Origin: Oegoconia quadripuncta
Lineage: Eukaryota > Arthropoda > Insecta > Lepidoptera > Autostichidae
NCBI GenBank assembly: GCA_949316235.1
Contig: OX438743.1
Coordinates: 39,587,242-39,651,241, forward strand
Length of the DNA stretch: 64,000 bases
Direction of reading: 5' to 3'
Part shown: positions 40,326-52,117 of the stretch, piece after piece
How the letters are laid out: each line of letters begins with the position of its first letter
How positions within the stretch are numbered: the stretch's first letter is position 1
Made by a program: the position numbers and the translations under genes
The notes under the pieces: model-generated
What the model saw: the letters and a program-made list of their open reading frames with translations, nothing else
Databases searched by the model: none
What the model was told of the DNA's origin: nothing

Positions 40326-40509
40326 CTAAATCTAGTTACACATTTCATTAATTACATTACATACATACAAGCAAAGATATTAAATGTCAATAAATAATTA
40401 ATTATACAATGTTGTCTCTTCATAATAATAAGTATTATTTAGATAATGTTAATATGTTTTATTATTTGTTTTTTTTTTTTTATAAAATCTTATTATTTTA
40501 TTATACTTA

Positions 40510-40898
40510 TTTGGTCTTTACCTATGAAATTGGAGAATGTACCAAGTCCCACGATTCTATGGCTATTTCCAAATTTGTTTTTTATTTGGAAAATAGAATA
40601 TATTTTCGAGGTTTCACATGAAATTTTTTTAATGTCTGATGGATCACATAATAAAAAAAACTTAAACACAGCTCTTTTCATGAGCTGCCCATATTAGTTC
40701 TTAGATTCGCAGAAACTTTTATAAAGCGGTTACTTTTAAAAATTAACACTGCCTATATTATCCGATAATACACACAAAGTTTAGCTAAATTTGGATTTGC
40801 CGTTCCCAAAAAAAAAATCAAAAATCTTTGTATGGAGAAAACAGTCTTAATTAAATAATTCTTCATAGAAAACGCCAATTTCATAGGTAAGGACCTAA
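40510..40898 (+). mobile_element. Mariner-type MITE, 389 bp
   Basis: It begins TTTGGTCTTTACCTATGAAA and ends TTTCATAGGTAAGGACCTAA, with TA on both sides. Same orientation as 46386. No transposase frame. Confidence 0.75.
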
Positions 40899-40924
40899 TA
40901 TTAAATTTGTCTAAATAATTCGAG

Positions 40925-41200
40925 ACGATACTGGGACACTGGGGCCCTGAAGCAAATTGCCTGGTCCATGCCGCGTTTCATCGAGGTTCATGGTGACCGC
41001 GGGGCGGGCGGCTTTTTAACGCAGAGAATAAGGTCCATATTTCAGAATGTTTCCGAATCTCCGTGGGTGAAACTTCTTAAAAATCGATCCATCGAAAGAG
41101 CCACTTGTTTAAACCACGCCTTTCTAACATATTTTTTTAAGTACTTCAAGAAGTTGTTGACTAACATGCAAGGTACAGGGTCACACTCACTAAATTAATA
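40925..41200 (+). other. Unidentified segment
   Basis: It is moderately GC-rich with a 76-codon ORF (40968-41198) that has no motif I recognise. It could be a decayed TE or exon remnant. Confidence 0.2.
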
Positions 41201-41455
41201 ATTGCCCACGATATCAATTGGCACCAATAATTGCCAACCTACTCTTTGGCAACAATGTATAGTCAAATCAAAAGTGTTTTCGTAACATTATTATTACTTA
41301 GTAGTAAAAACTAGAACACATCAGCCGTAAAAATGCAATTAATTATCGCAATAAAACATATACATGCAATAAAATATGTTACTGGGTATATTAGTCGGAG
41401 GTGCTGTTTACGATAAGTACAAGAATGATGATAAATCACTATACGGGATTTTGTT

Positions 41456-41742
41456 TTTTTTTTTTTTTTTTTTTCTTGTATTAAAAACTGGTTTCGCGTT
41501 TGGCTACAATCTCACCTGATGGAAAGTGACGATGTGGCCGAAGATGAAGCACGCGATCTCAGTAGATGCCTATTCACCCTGCTCTTGAAGATCCCAAGGT
41601 TGTAGGATTCAGGAAAGACTGACGCCGGACGGGAGTTCCATGCGTTGGCTGTTCGCATTATGAATGAAGAGTCGAATAATACATATAAAAAATCTGTGCA
41701 GGTGGAGTTTTGTTGCGAGTACTGCGTCTCCCCGCTGATCAC
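41456..41742 (-). mobile_element. CR1-like LINE 3' end (family E) with coding remnant
   Basis: The minus strand encodes FIMRTANAWNSRPASVFPES and then YNLGIFKSRVNRHLL. The poly(A) is the T-run at 41455-41474. Confidence 0.8.
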
Positions 41743-41927
41743 CTATTGCTCCGCGTATCCTGACAGCTGCACGTTTAACGACCTCCTTAAAGCCGCAGAG
41801 AGTGCGGTCACAGTGGCTAAGATTTGTTACAATAAAATTTGATACTGGCCTCGACTCGAAAAGAAGAATTGTTAGGTGTTATGAATAACTGTAATCTGTT
41901 TTTTTTTATATATTTTTAAAAGTTTTA

Positions 41928-42260
41928 CCGCCTCCGTGCCTCAATGTAAACAACATTGGGTTTACGATTCGGAGGTCGCGGGTTCGATCCCTAACGGGGT
42001 ACATGTTTAAGTACTCGGTTTGGTTGGTGGTAGGGCATTTTAAATGTCCGCCTGGCTAGCTACCGCCTTCTTATTTCAATCTGCCGCCAAGCAGCAATGT
42101 TAATAGCATTGTTGTGTTCCGGTTGTCCGAGATAAGATAGCCAGTCCTCGAAATGTGTTGGGGTTTCCGGGTCAGTACGCTTCCACCTTCGACCTCATCT
42201 TCACTTAACATTAGGTGTGATTGAGGTCAAGTACCGAACTGTTGTGCAACAAAAAAAAAT
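41928..42260 (+). mobile_element. SINE-A, full length
   Basis: ACCGCCTCCGTGCCTCAATG, GCGGGTTCGATCCCTAACGG, full body, and an A-run after TTGTGCAAC. Confidence 0.85.
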
Positions 42261-42399
42261 TTTTTGTAGTGGGCCAGCAGTGTTAATGTGACAACTTGCG
42301 TTATAGTTATTTGTCAAAATGAGCTATTTATGAGTCGTACAGCAGCGTTTTGCTGTAAAAAATATACATAAAAAATTAGATTACAGTTATTTTGACGAT

Positions 42400-42545
42400 T
42401 TTGTATGTATGTAGATTTCTAGGTTACGTCCTATACGGCTTGATAATGTTCCTTAGATTCGTCGTGATCCCCAGTGCGCATGTGTAAAAAATCCAACATG
42501 GCGCTCGCAAAATACAAAATACGCTGTTGTGTATTTTAGTTGATA
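42400..42545 (+). repeat. Fragment of the 1015-1381 fold-back family
   Basis: TAGATTTCTAGGTTACGTCC, TTAGATTCGTCGTGATCCCC and ATCCAACATGGCGCTCGCAA. Confidence 0.45.
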
Positions 42546-42587
42546 ATACTTAAATTGTTATTTCAAAATGAATGTATGTAATTACTG

Positions 42588-42680
42588 GCTTTCGCCCGCG
42601 GAACTACTCCCTTTAGCCTGAAAAAAAAAATCCTATGTTTTATTTAATCCAGATTATATTCTACCCATGCAATTTAATTT
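42588..42680 (-). mobile_element. Helitron-like 3' end fragment
   Basis: GGCTTTCGCCCGCGGAACTA and AATCCTATGTTTTATTTAAT are the reverse of the 22195 type. Confidence 0.45.
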
Positions 42681-42958
42681 GACGACCAATTTTGGTGTAA
42701 TGGTTAGCAACTCTGACCACTATACCAAAAGGTTGCGGGTTCGAATCCCGCTAGGGGCATATGTTTGTGTGATGAATACGGACATTGTGTACCCGAGTTA
42801 TGGATGTTTTCATATATAATAAGTATTTATTTACAAAAACAAATGTATTTATGTAGTATATCAACCATCGGGTATCCACAACACAAGCTTATAGTTGCTT
42901 ACTGTATTAACTAGATGGCGCTGTGTGTATGTGTAAGGATACATTTATAACACCTATC
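42681..42958 (+). mobile_element. SINE-B, full length
   Basis: GACGACCAATTTTGGTGTAA head, GGTTCGAATCCCGCTAGGGG, body, and AGATGGCGCTGTGTGTATGT. Confidence 0.8.
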
Positions 42959-43021
42959 TATTCTTCTTGTCGAGTCTGTATGCGTGCTATATTACGTGTG
43001 ATAAGCTATATACCTATACAG

Positions 43022-43493
43022 CCCCCGTAGCATGACAACGTTTGTCGCGCGCGACGTGACGTGAGAGTGGGATAGTTTTTTTTTTTTTTTTTTAAGCACT
43101 ACGGGTTACCACTTGACCTCAATCACACCTGATGTTAAGTGAAGATGAGGCCGAAGGTGGAAGCGTACTGACCCGGAAACCCAAATAATTTGGGGAACTG
43201 GCTATCTTATCTCTGACAACCGGAACACAACAACGCTATTAACATTGCTGTTTGGCGGCAGATTTAGATAAGATGGTGGTAGCTAGCCAGGCGGACATTT
43301 AAAATGCCCGACCACCAACCAAACCGAGTACTAAACATGTACCCCGCTGGGGATCGAACCCGCGACCTCCGATTCGTAAACCCTATGTTGTTTACATTGA
43401 GCCACGGAGGCGGTTAGATATTTCGTCCAACCGAAAGAGCAGGACAAATATTATCTCACGCGACATAAACGGTTATCGTGCCTATCATGCTAC
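43022..43493 (+). mobile_element. MITE-G copy split by a SINE-A
   Basis: The left half CCCCCGTAGCATGACAACGT through GAGAGTGGGATAG and the right half ATATTTCGTCCAACCG through CATGCTAC are separated by a reverse SINE-A at 43076-43415. Confidence 0.7.
43076..43415 (-). mobile_element. SINE-A nested in MITE-G
   Basis: T-run, ACGGGTTACCACTTGACCTC, full body, and GGGATCGAACCCGCGACCTC to CCACGGAGGCGG. Confidence 0.85.
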
Positions 43494-43605
43494 TGGTGCC
43501 GATGACCACATAGTTTCAACTGATTAACAGAAAATCAAGGTAATTTATTTTAGGTACATGTAATGCCAGTTTCATCTCTCTTTATTATCTGCTCAATAAA
43601 TTTTT

Positions 43606-43850
43606 GACGACCTGTTTGGTGTAGTGGTTAGCAACTCTGACCGCTATACCAAAAGGTTGCGGGTTCGAATCCCGCTAAGGGCATATGTTTGTGTGTTGAA
43701 TACAGACCTGAGTTATGAATGTTTTTCATTTATAATAAGTATTTATTCACAAAAAAAAATATTTACGTAGTATATCAACCATCTAGTATTCACAACACTA
43801 GCCTATAGTTGCTTAAAATGGAACTAAATGGCGCTGTGTTTATCTCTAAG
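43606..43850 (+). mobile_element. SINE-B, full length
   Basis: GACCTGTTTGGTGTAGTGGT, GGTTCGAATCCCGCTAAGGG, body, and AATGGCGCTGTGTTTATC. Confidence 0.8.
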
Positions 43851-44379
43851 GTTATTTATTTATTTAATTTGGGGGCCGTGAAGCTGATCCCGTCTGAGGT
43901 GGAAAGTGCTGCATCTAAATTAATTGAATTATGTTACGAAACGAGCACTATCTATAAGAAATTATTTACACTTCAGTACATAAATTTCGTCGGTCAACGG
44001 CAATTGCTATCTTTGCTTAAGTAAGTACCTACCTACTTATTTCACTTTATGTAATAGTTATATTAAGAACCGGAACTAAAATATGGAGTTCTTCTACAAT
44101 TATTTATAAAATCACAAGTTTGTAGTCATTTGTAGTATCAATGAGATTGTAGCCCCGGGGATTTTATTTGAAGTCTATCTGTGTGCCAAGTTTAATCTAA
44201 ATCGGACTAGCCGTGTATGAGTGATTGAGTAACAATAATTTCAAACAAATCATTCATAAATATTTATGAATGACTTGTTATTATTATTTTATTAAAAAAA
44301 AATACAAATTTGATGAAAAAGAAGCGCTATGTGTTTAATACCTAATTTAGTAATATGTTGTAGTTAAACCCCGATGACG

Positions 44380-44520
44380 AACGAGTGCTGTTATGTGTTT
44401 GACTGCGTTGTGTATTTGTGTCTGTGAGTGAGTGAGTGAGTCTTCGTCTGAGTATATCTCAGTTATGAGTGGTCCGATTTGAGGGCAGTTTGTCTTATAT
44501 TTGATGTTTGATGAAATTTA
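44380..44520 (+). repeat. Dispersed repeat with GTGA run
   Basis: GTGCTGTTATGTGTTTGACT, TGAGTGAGTGAGTGAG and ATCTCAGTTATGAGTGGTCC match 28500-28620. Confidence 0.4.
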
Positions 44521-44720
44521 TTTAGCTTTTAAATTGGTTGTTCTTTCGGGGATTTTTTAAATTTTGTATTTGTAGATATTTATTATAATTTTAAGTACAG
44601 CATTCTGTAAGTCCTCATCATAGCAGCCACTGGACGTCCCCTCCTAAACATAGGCCTACTCCATATATTTCCCGAGCGGCCGTTTGGAAGCAGCCTGCAT
44701 TTTCCCGTGATCTTCATCTG

Positions 44721-44850
44721 CCCCCGTAGCATGACATCGTTTATCGCGCGCGACGTAGCAGTGAGAGTGGGATAGTTGTATATTTCGTTCAAGCGAATGA
44801 GCAGGACAAATATTATCTTGAGCGATATAAACGTTTATCGCGCCTGTCAG
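44721..44850 (+). mobile_element. MITE-G, uninterrupted copy
   Basis: CCCCCGTAGCATGACATCGT, CGCGCGCGACGTAGCAGTGA, GCGAATGAGCAGGACAAATA and ATCGCGCCTGTCA, 130 bp. Confidence 0.7.
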
Positions 44851-44972
44851 ATCGTCCGTCCACTTTATGTCATTTTGTAAGTATGACAACTGATATGATA
44901 CAAATTGTAATGACGAGCAATTCTATTTTTATTAAATTTTCGTACGTTGATTATCTATGGTTTAAATACAAG

Positions 44973-45118
44973 ATATCAGAGATTGTCAGAGATAAGATAG
45001 CCAGTCCCCCAAATGTGTTGGGGTTTCCGGGTCAGTACGCTTCCATCTTCGACCTCATCTTCACTTAACATCAGGTGTGATTAAGGTCAAGTACCAACCC
45101 GTTATTAATGAAAAAAAA
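44973..45118 (+). mobile_element. SINE-A 3' fragment
   Basis: AGATAAGATAGCCAGTCCCC, GGGTTTCCGGGTCAGTACGC and ATCAGGTGTGATTAAGGTCA with an A-run. Confidence 0.75.
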
Positions 45119-45121
45119 AAA

Positions 45122-45540
45122 AAAAGTACAAGCGGTACAGCTGGTTTCGCTGCCGCCTCGGCAGAAAGCGTTAAACGACGCAAATATGCCGGTCTCAGTG
45201 GAGATCACCTATTTGCGCCGTTTGGTGTAGAAACGCTTGGACCGTGGGGACCGGGTGCTCACACTCTTTTTAGGGAGTTATCTGAGCGTCTGGTTGATGC
45301 ATCCCACGATCGGAGGGCTGACCAATACTTTGGTCAAAGAATCAGCCTTGCTATACAGCGAGGCAACGCGGCCAGCCTTCTGGGTACCATTCCACCAACC
45401 AGAGACTTGGGGCTAGTACTTTATTTGTGATTTTTTTTTTATAATAAATTGTATAAATATTGTACAAATGTTGCTTAAATTGATTGTATAATTGTGCAAT
45501 GATAATAACAAACTGACTGTACCTAACACGGTTTGATCTT
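45122..45540 (+). mobile_element. Retroelement ORF C-terminal fragment
   Basis: The frame encodes ESVKRRKYAGLSGDHLFAPF, VETLGPWGPGAHTLFRELSE and [20 protein letters not shown] before a stop at about 45430. This pattern is known from C-termini of retrotransposon proteins in many invertebrates. I cannot name the clade. An AT-rich 3' UTR follows. Confidence 0.6.
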
Positions 45541-46385
45541 CAACAAACGTTGTAATATGTAAATTTAAATTCTATTTATTATTATTATTCACAATTAATA
45601 CTACAGAAACGTACATAATTAAAAGAAATAAAACTCAACTACTATTTACAAATTTAAATACTATATTAATTCTATGGTATAGGTACCCTGAAAATCTTTA
45701 CCGCATTTAGCATAAATGTTTATGTAAATGCTATTTTGTAAGTCTATCTAACAATGATCCGAAAGAGATAATGAAGTGTGAAACGAAAATGCCAGAGCGA
45801 GATAAACAATTATCATTGTTCTGTTAAGTTTACGCGAACAAAACCTCGACCGTGACCGTTCTAATAGTGAGAGTAAAAAAATGTAAGGCACTTTCGCCTC
45901 CTACACTTCCGAAAGACTAACCAACCTAATATACACTCTATATCAATAACCATAAACAACACTTTCCCTTACACTTTAACCACACAGCGAATTATTAAGC
46001 GGTAAACTAAATCGAACCTCACTACACAATTATAAGATTTATTTTTATCGTACTGGTTGTTTATTACATAACGCGATCCAGTTGTCAGTGTCGATGGAAA
46101 TTAAATAATAAAAAGAACAATAATTATTTCTTTACTTTACGTGTGAAGTAGTTGCCAAATCCGAACGGTGAATTATATTGTTGTGGTGATACGATTTAAA
46201 TTTTCTCGATGAATAACTTAATTATCGAACTAAAATGAGGTCTTATCATGATGGCTTATTATTCTTGACGAAACATTTGATTGCAAATTGGAAAACCTTC
46301 ATTGGAATTTGGAAACTGCATGTCGTAATTAGCGACCCTTAATACAATTTGTGTCAAGCAAAACATTATATAATAATTTGTTATA
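45541..46385. other. Intergenic stretch, no gene seen
   Basis: No recognisable coding sequence, RNA or repeat. Confidence 0.35.
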
Positions 46386-46805
46386 TTGGGTCTTTACCTA
46401 TGAAATTGGAGTTTTTTTTCTTCGTTAATCATATGTATCAATTCCTGTGATTTTCAAAGCTATATCTAAATTTGTTTTCTATTTGGAAAATGGAATATTA
46501 TTTCAAGGTTTCACATGACATATTTTTGAATTTCTGGGCTAAATCACATAATAAAAACAATTGAACAGAGCTCTTTTCATGTGCTTCCCATAATCATTTC
46601 TTAGATTCGCTGAAACTTTTATAAAGCGGTTTTAAATAATAATAATACTAAAGCGGTATAAAAACTTTTAAAAATAATACACACAAAGGTTAGCTAAATT
46701 TGGATTTGCCGTTCCCAAAAAAAAAAAACAAAAATGTTTGTATGGAGAAAACAGTCTTAATGAAATTCTTCATACAAAACGCCAATTTCATAGGTAAGGA
46801 CCTAA
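46386..46805 (+). mobile_element. Mariner-type MITE, 420 bp, TA target duplication
   Basis: TIRs are TTGGGTCTTTACCTATGAAA and TTTCATAGGTAAGGACCTAA, with TA at 46384-46385 and 46806-46807. The interior matches 23166 and 40510. Confidence 0.8.
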
Positions 46806-47344
46806 TAGTTACAAAATGTCAATTCAATTCTTTTAAGTAATGGCTTTCCTTTTTAGGATTCTGCCAGCATCAAGTCAGTCATGGGAGTGATAACATTGCA
46901 GATAACCGGTTAACAGATTTTCAATGCGGTTATGAATTTATTTACATACATCAGTTAAGGTTAATCCAATCTAAAACAAAACAACGAAACACACAAATCA
47001 AAGCCACAAGTATACACAGATATACACTATTATAATTTAATGTTATTATTACTAATAAAGTTAGACAAAATTTGGACAAATGCGGACGGTACAAAAGAGA
47101 GTAAACACTTCAAATTAGTGGGACGGGGTAAGGAATCATATAGTGAAGAATGGATATTCGGACATTCAAATTACAAAATGTCATAGTTAGAAATATTAAC
47201 AACACAGACAGACTCTCAATTGTAGAGGGTATGTAGGTAGATACAGTTTTGCATGCGTATAAAGGACTTTACAACTTGTATATTGACGGCGCGACGACGG
47301 TCACACTTCCTAGTGTAAGGGGTCAATCACACTAAGTTTGAAGG

Positions 47345-47402
47345 ATAGATAAATAAATATTTCAGACATCTACACCAATCAGCTAGTCCCAAACTACCAA
47401 AC
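47345..47402 (-). mobile_element. SINE-C scrap
   Basis: AAATATTTCAGACATCTACA and CAGCTAGTCCCAAACTA. Confidence 0.45.
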
Positions 47403-47406
47403 TAAC

Positions 47407-47725
47407 GTAACCGCCTCCATGGCTCAATGTAAACAACGTTGGGTTTACGATTCGAAGGTCGCGGGTTCGATCCCCAGCGGGGTACATGTTTATGTACTCG
47501 GTTTGGTTGGTGGTAGGGCATTTTAAATGTCCGCCTGACTAGCTACCACCATCTTATTTAAATCTGCCGCCAAGCAGCAATGTTAATAGCATTGTTGTGT
47601 TCCGGTTGTCAGTGATAAGATAGCCAGTCCCCCAAATGTGTTGGGGTTTCCTGGTCAGTACGCTTTCATCTTCGACCTCATCTTCACTTAACATCAGGTG
47701 TGATTGAGGTCAAGTACGAACCCTG
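47407..47725 (+). mobile_element. SINE-A, near full length
   Basis: ACCGCCTCCATGGCTCAATG, GCGGGTTCGATCCCCAGCGG and the body through AGGTGTGATTGAGGTCAAGT. The A-tail is lost. Confidence 0.85.
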
Positions 47726-47764
47726 CGACTCTTTTTCACTCGAATCGCTCTAAGTTGCAGTAGC

Positions 47765-47905
47765 CTTGCTGGATCAATAGCGGCTAAATTATTGCATAAT
47801 ATGTTTGTACTTTCTCATCAGTTAATCTTGGTCAGGCTATGATGGGACTGTCATGTCCAGAAGGACTCTTGTCTTCAAATTAAATAAATATAAAAAAAAT
47901 ATTAT
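47765..47905 (+). mobile_element. 3' end of the I/R1-like LINE family
   Basis: TGGATCAATAGCGGCTAAAT, TCATCAGTTAATCTTGGTCA and GGGACTGTCATGTCCAGAAG are the reverse complement of the 3' UTR at 15250-15370. Confidence 0.75.
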
Positions 47906-48242
47906 TTAAATCCAATTCATGACACAAACAATCAGGTTTTCTTTAACCACTACAAATTCATACATCATGAATAAAATTCCTCGCCTTTCCTTGTTCCTTA
48001 ATGGCTCACCTTTAGAGCTTACTTGGCAAGTCCTTACCGTTCTTTTTATAGAACTATTAAGCACCTATTGTAGCTATTGTTCTTATAACGAGCTAATAAG
48101 CAATTAGCGGGAAGGAAGTCACGAGGCAATGACAGAGGGATTAAATTTGGACTGTCAAGGCCTGGGTTACAATGCAAATAAAAACAGTCTGTCACCTGTC
48201 ACGGTTAACTCATAAATAGAGTTAATAAGTCAACAATAGTTA

Positions 48243-48950
48243 CAAAAATCGCCAAGTACGTGTCGGACTTCGCACGTTTTGGTTCCTTGCCAAATGAAGG
48301 ATATAAGCCGTCTGTGTAAGCTACGCGTTTGTCAGCGTAATTTAAGAGAAAATTTCAGATTTATCAATATATTTCGTTTTGGTGGTAAAATATACTTAAT
48401 AATAAATATTGGTGTCGATTCGGATGTACACCAACTAAACTAAACTAATACCAATTTTAGAGTAAATAAATAAATAAAACGTTTATTTTGAGTATCTTTT
48501 ACAGTTACATATTTCACACACTTCTACCAAACTATAAATAGTTTATGGGCAGAAAATATACTCCCTTGATTTTAATATTATTACAAACTACCTAAAACCA
48601 GTTTTGGAGTGGTGCCGTCGGTTCGTACTGTTCCAGGGAGAAAGAGACAGCCATACTTTAAACCTGGTTTTAGTTTAGTTTGGTTTGGTTTGGTTTACTT
48701 TGGTTTGGTTTACTTTAGTTTATTTGGTGTACATCCGAATCGACACCAGTGTACCTTAAGTAAGTTTGGGTAGATTAAATTTCAATAGTTTAAAAATTTT
48801 ACAACTCATATAACTACGTCTAAAACTTTACCTGGGTCAGCAAGTTTGATGCAAATGTGAAGACAGTAGCTTCAACGGTTAAGCTGCTAAAGCTTTATGA
48901 CAGACGACAGACGGACGCATAAGCGACATCAACGGAATCCTAAAAACCGA
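48243..48950 (+). repeat. Dispersed lepidopteran-type repeat containing a nested TIR element
   Basis: It begins AAAATCGCCAAGTACGTGTC and GGACTTCGCACGTTTTGGTT and ends near GACAGACGGACGCATAAGCG and AATCCTAAAAACCGAC. TIR element H (48411-48747) sits inside it. Confidence 0.45.
48411..48747. mobile_element. TIR element H, second copy
   Basis: Termini are GGTGTCGATTCGGATGTACA and TGTACATCCGAATCGACACC. An AT-rich LINE-like scrap (about 48467-48595) interrupts it. GGTTTGGTTTGGTTT-like runs occur on the right. Confidence 0.7.
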
Positions 48951-49291
48951 CGATTTATAACGCGTAGTGTGAAATGAGTTTGCGGAAAGTTTGGCTTCCA
49001 CTCTTGCGCAACGGATACTGACTAGCATGAGTGTTGATACAATTGACGTCAAAGAATGATCACGAATTAATGCTAATTTTTAATTTATACATCTGTACAT
49101 ACTTTCATAAGGCTTGGTTTTATCTACTACCTGTTTTTGTTGGTGTTTCTTTCTGTCAAACACGATGGAGACATAAAACGTCTGTACAGCCCAACTGGAC
49201 ATTACATTCTTCGCGTCTGCATTTTCCCGGGGCTTTTATTAATGCAAAAGCTAGTCGTTAGCAAGCCGCCATAGAATTTTCACGATCGGAC

Positions 49292-50181
49292 AGCAAGAAC
49301 TATTTAATAAATAGTTTTCACGGACGTGAAGTAGCACTTAATATTGTCATCCCCAAGATGTAACGTTAGCAGACTGAACTACCTCAAAAAGTTAAGTGAA
49401 TTCTGATTGACGAATAAATAACATGTTTATTTTATCCCAAAGTTTGTCACAATTTTAACCGACTTAGAAAAAGGAGGAGGATGTTCGTCTGTTCTTATTT
49501 TTTATGTATGTTCGCCGATTTTGATGATAAATTTTTCGTTTAATAGGGGTTTAACGCCAAAGTGGTCCTGTAATATAAAGGAGGTGGCAGGTTTTGGGCC
49601 TGTCGTGGTCCTGTATCTAAAACAATATAACTTAAAAAAATGTTATTTTATGTTTATGTTAATGTTAATGCATCAAAAAATTATTCAATTGTCATTGATA
49701 ATTTGTCTAAATACCGTAATTTCTTTTTTTCGAAAACATAAACGCCTTTTCAACTACAACAGCAAGAACTATTTAATAAATAGTTTTCACGGACGGTAGC
49801 ACTTAATATTGTCATCCCCAAGATGTAACGTTAGCAGACTGAACAACCTCAAAAAGTTAAGTGAATTCTGATTGACGAATAAAGTTTGTCACAATTTTAA
49901 CCGACTTAGAAAAAGGAGGAGGATGTTCGTCTGTTCTTATTTTTTTGATGATAAATTTTTCGTTTAATAGGGGTTTAACGCCAAAGTGGTCCTGTAATAT
50001 AAAGGAGGTGGCAGGTTTTGGGCCTGTCGTGGTCCTGTATCTAAAACAATATAACTTAAAAAAATGTTATTTTATGTTTATGTTAATGTTAATGCATCAA
50101 AAAATTATTCAATTGTCATTGATAATTTGTCTAAATACCGTAATTTTTTTTTTTCGAAAACATAAACGCCTTTTCAATTGA
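49292..50181 (+). repeat. Tandem duplication, 469 and 421 bp
   Basis: 49292-49760 and 49761-50181 are direct copies that differ by three deletions (5, about 24 and about 18 bp) in the second. Both contain ACCGACTTAGAAAAAGGAGG, a phrase common in insect mobile elements, and a short ORF starting MMINFSFNRGLTPKWSCNIK that has no known homologue to me. Confidence 0.85.
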
Positions 50182-50860
50182 ATACGACGTAAATATATTC
50201 TGCTTCATAAAAATTAGTTAATTAAACACATTACAGTACTCCGGCGATATCTACTATGTAAGTTTTGAATTAATAACACCAAACACTTTTAAAATTCCAT
50301 TTGTCCCATGACCAATCACCAGATTCCAGCGGAATACCAGCAATCAATCTACACACTGAGCTGTAGCCTTTTTGTATACTGCAGCACACACATAATATTT
50401 GATGTGTCTGTACTTGTGTTGAATTGTTTTAGTTGGATCTTTCATATGTATAATTTGTTATGTGTGTACATATATACAAATAAATGCTTATCTAGCTAAA
50501 TTCTGATTTTGAATTTTCGGCACTCAAATAGAATAGAACTCGTATCTTTTCGTGGGTGTCTAAAAGTCGGCTAAGGGACTTTACGCCAAAAAACATCTAT
50601 AGATTTGAACGTTTCAACGGCGATGGGCTCACCCCTTGTCACGTGTGCATTTCTCTATATTTCATAAGGCGAACCGTGGATGTTGTTTCAATCATTAATC
50701 TCTTACTGTTTGAACCACCCAAACATTTGTTTGGGATATCTCTGACCACCCCATTTCGGATAAAAGTGTGTATCTATGTATGTAAATTCTAAAGTTAGAC
50801 ACCCATGTCACGAGTAGAGACAGATTGAGTCTATTCTTTTTACGTATCGAAACCAAATTT
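50182..50860. other. Intergenic stretch, no gene seen
   Basis: A 78-codon ORF at 50556-50792 has no recognisable motif. Nothing else is supported. Confidence 0.3.
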
Positions 50861-51143
50861 TTTTTTTTTAATGCACAACGGGTTCCTACTTGACCTCAAT
50901 CACACCTGATGTTAAGTGAAGATGAGGCCGAAAGTGGAATCTCTGACAACCGGAACACAACAATGCTATTAACATTGCTGCTTGGCGGCAGATTTAGATA
51001 AGTTGGTGGTAGCTAGCCAGGCGGACATTTAAAATTCCCTACCACCAACCAAACCGAATAGTTAAACATGTACCCTGGGGATCGAACCCGCGACCTCCGA
51101 ATCGTAAACCCAATGTTGTTTACATTGAGCCTCGCAGGTGGTT
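50861..51143 (-). mobile_element. SINE-A with internal deletion
   Basis: T-run, ATGCACAACGGGTTCCTACT and GAGGCCGAAAGTGGAA, then a jump to TCTCTGACAACCGGAACACA, and GGGGATCGAACCCGCGACCT. Confidence 0.8.
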
Positions 51144-51489
51144 GATTTTGTTTAATAAACGGAGTTACCAAATTATTTTCGTCCGAATTTTGTAACGTGC
51201 TGTGTGTTTATGGCGTTACGGTGCGTTTAGTTTCTTTAATTCCCCTTTTAATTGTAAGATAATTAAGCTGTGTCATAATAATGCTAACAACATTTAAGAC
51301 GTTATATTTTACGGACTGATTCGCTTTGACATTTCGTATTATGCAAGTGGTTTGTTCACAACAACTCCTTTACAATTAGTCAAGTATATATTTAGAGTTC
51401 CGGGCCGAAAATAGCAAAACGGAACAATTTAACCACTGTGTCTGTCACAACAATTCATTTTGAGATGATATTTGACGTGGACAATTGGA

Positions 51490-51755
51490 ATTTTGCACAA
51501 CTGTAAAAGTACTGTACGTTTCTCAAGAAACTTCTTACCACATACGACCACCCTGTGAAACGGACTTCCGGCAGCGGTATTCCCGAACGAGTACGACATT
51601 GGAACCTTCAAGAAACGAGCCTACCTTCCTCAAAGGCCGACAACGCATCTGTGACCCTTTTGGTGTTGCGGGTGTCCATGGGCGGCGGTGATTGCTTTCA
51701 GGTGGCCCGCATGCTCGTTTGCCGCCCTCTCATATTAAAAAAAATAAAATAAAGA
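51490..51755 (+). mobile_element. CR1/jockey-like LINE C-terminal fragment
   Basis: Across frame breaks it reads NGLPAAVFPNEYDIGTFKKR-like sequence and then KGRQRICDPFGVAGVHGRR, a typical LINE C-terminus. It ends in an A-rich tail. It is decayed. Confidence 0.6.
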
Positions 51756-51784
51756 TAGTGGCCCAAATACAGACGTGAAATAAA

Positions 51785-51925
51785 TAATAATAATAAATAA
51801 ATATTTCGGACACTTACGCCAATCATCTACCTAGTTCTAAACTAAGCAATTGTTGTACTTACTATGGATACTCGTACTAGAAAATGTATAAACATATACC
51901 TAAGAGTAAATGTTTGTGTGATGAA
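51785..51925 (-). mobile_element. SINE-C, rearranged
   Basis: AAATATTTCGGACACTTACG and CTCGTACTAGAAAATGTATA. Confidence 0.5.
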
Positions 51926-51954
51926 TTAGAACCTTTATTGAGTCATGAATGTAA

Positions 51955-52115
51955 TACCTATTATAAATGCGAAAGTTTGGATGTTTATTTGTTTGTTGCA
52001 CAATCACGCCGAAACGGCTGAACAGATTTGGATGAAATTTGGTATATAGATAGAACATACCCTATAATCATAGGATATTTTTTATACCGATAAAGTGAGT
52101 AGTAGCACGGGATAA
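51955..52115 (+). mobile_element. Helitron-like fragment
   Basis: AATGCGAAAGTTTGGATGTT, CAATCACGCCGAAACGGCTG, ATTTGGATGAAATTTGGTAT and CATAGGATATTTTTTATACC. The CTAG end is missing. Confidence 0.55.
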
Positions 52116-52117
52116 CC

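Noticed and set aside
41690..41842. Short open stretch VEFCCEYCVSPLITYC...
   Set aside because: It directly follows a LINE 3' end and matches no family I know. Too short to call.
43868..44024. Possible exon ending in a GTAAGT donor (LGAVKLIPSEVESAASKLIE...)
   Set aside because: The peptide looks protein-like and the donor is good, but no convincing acceptor and no partner exons were found.
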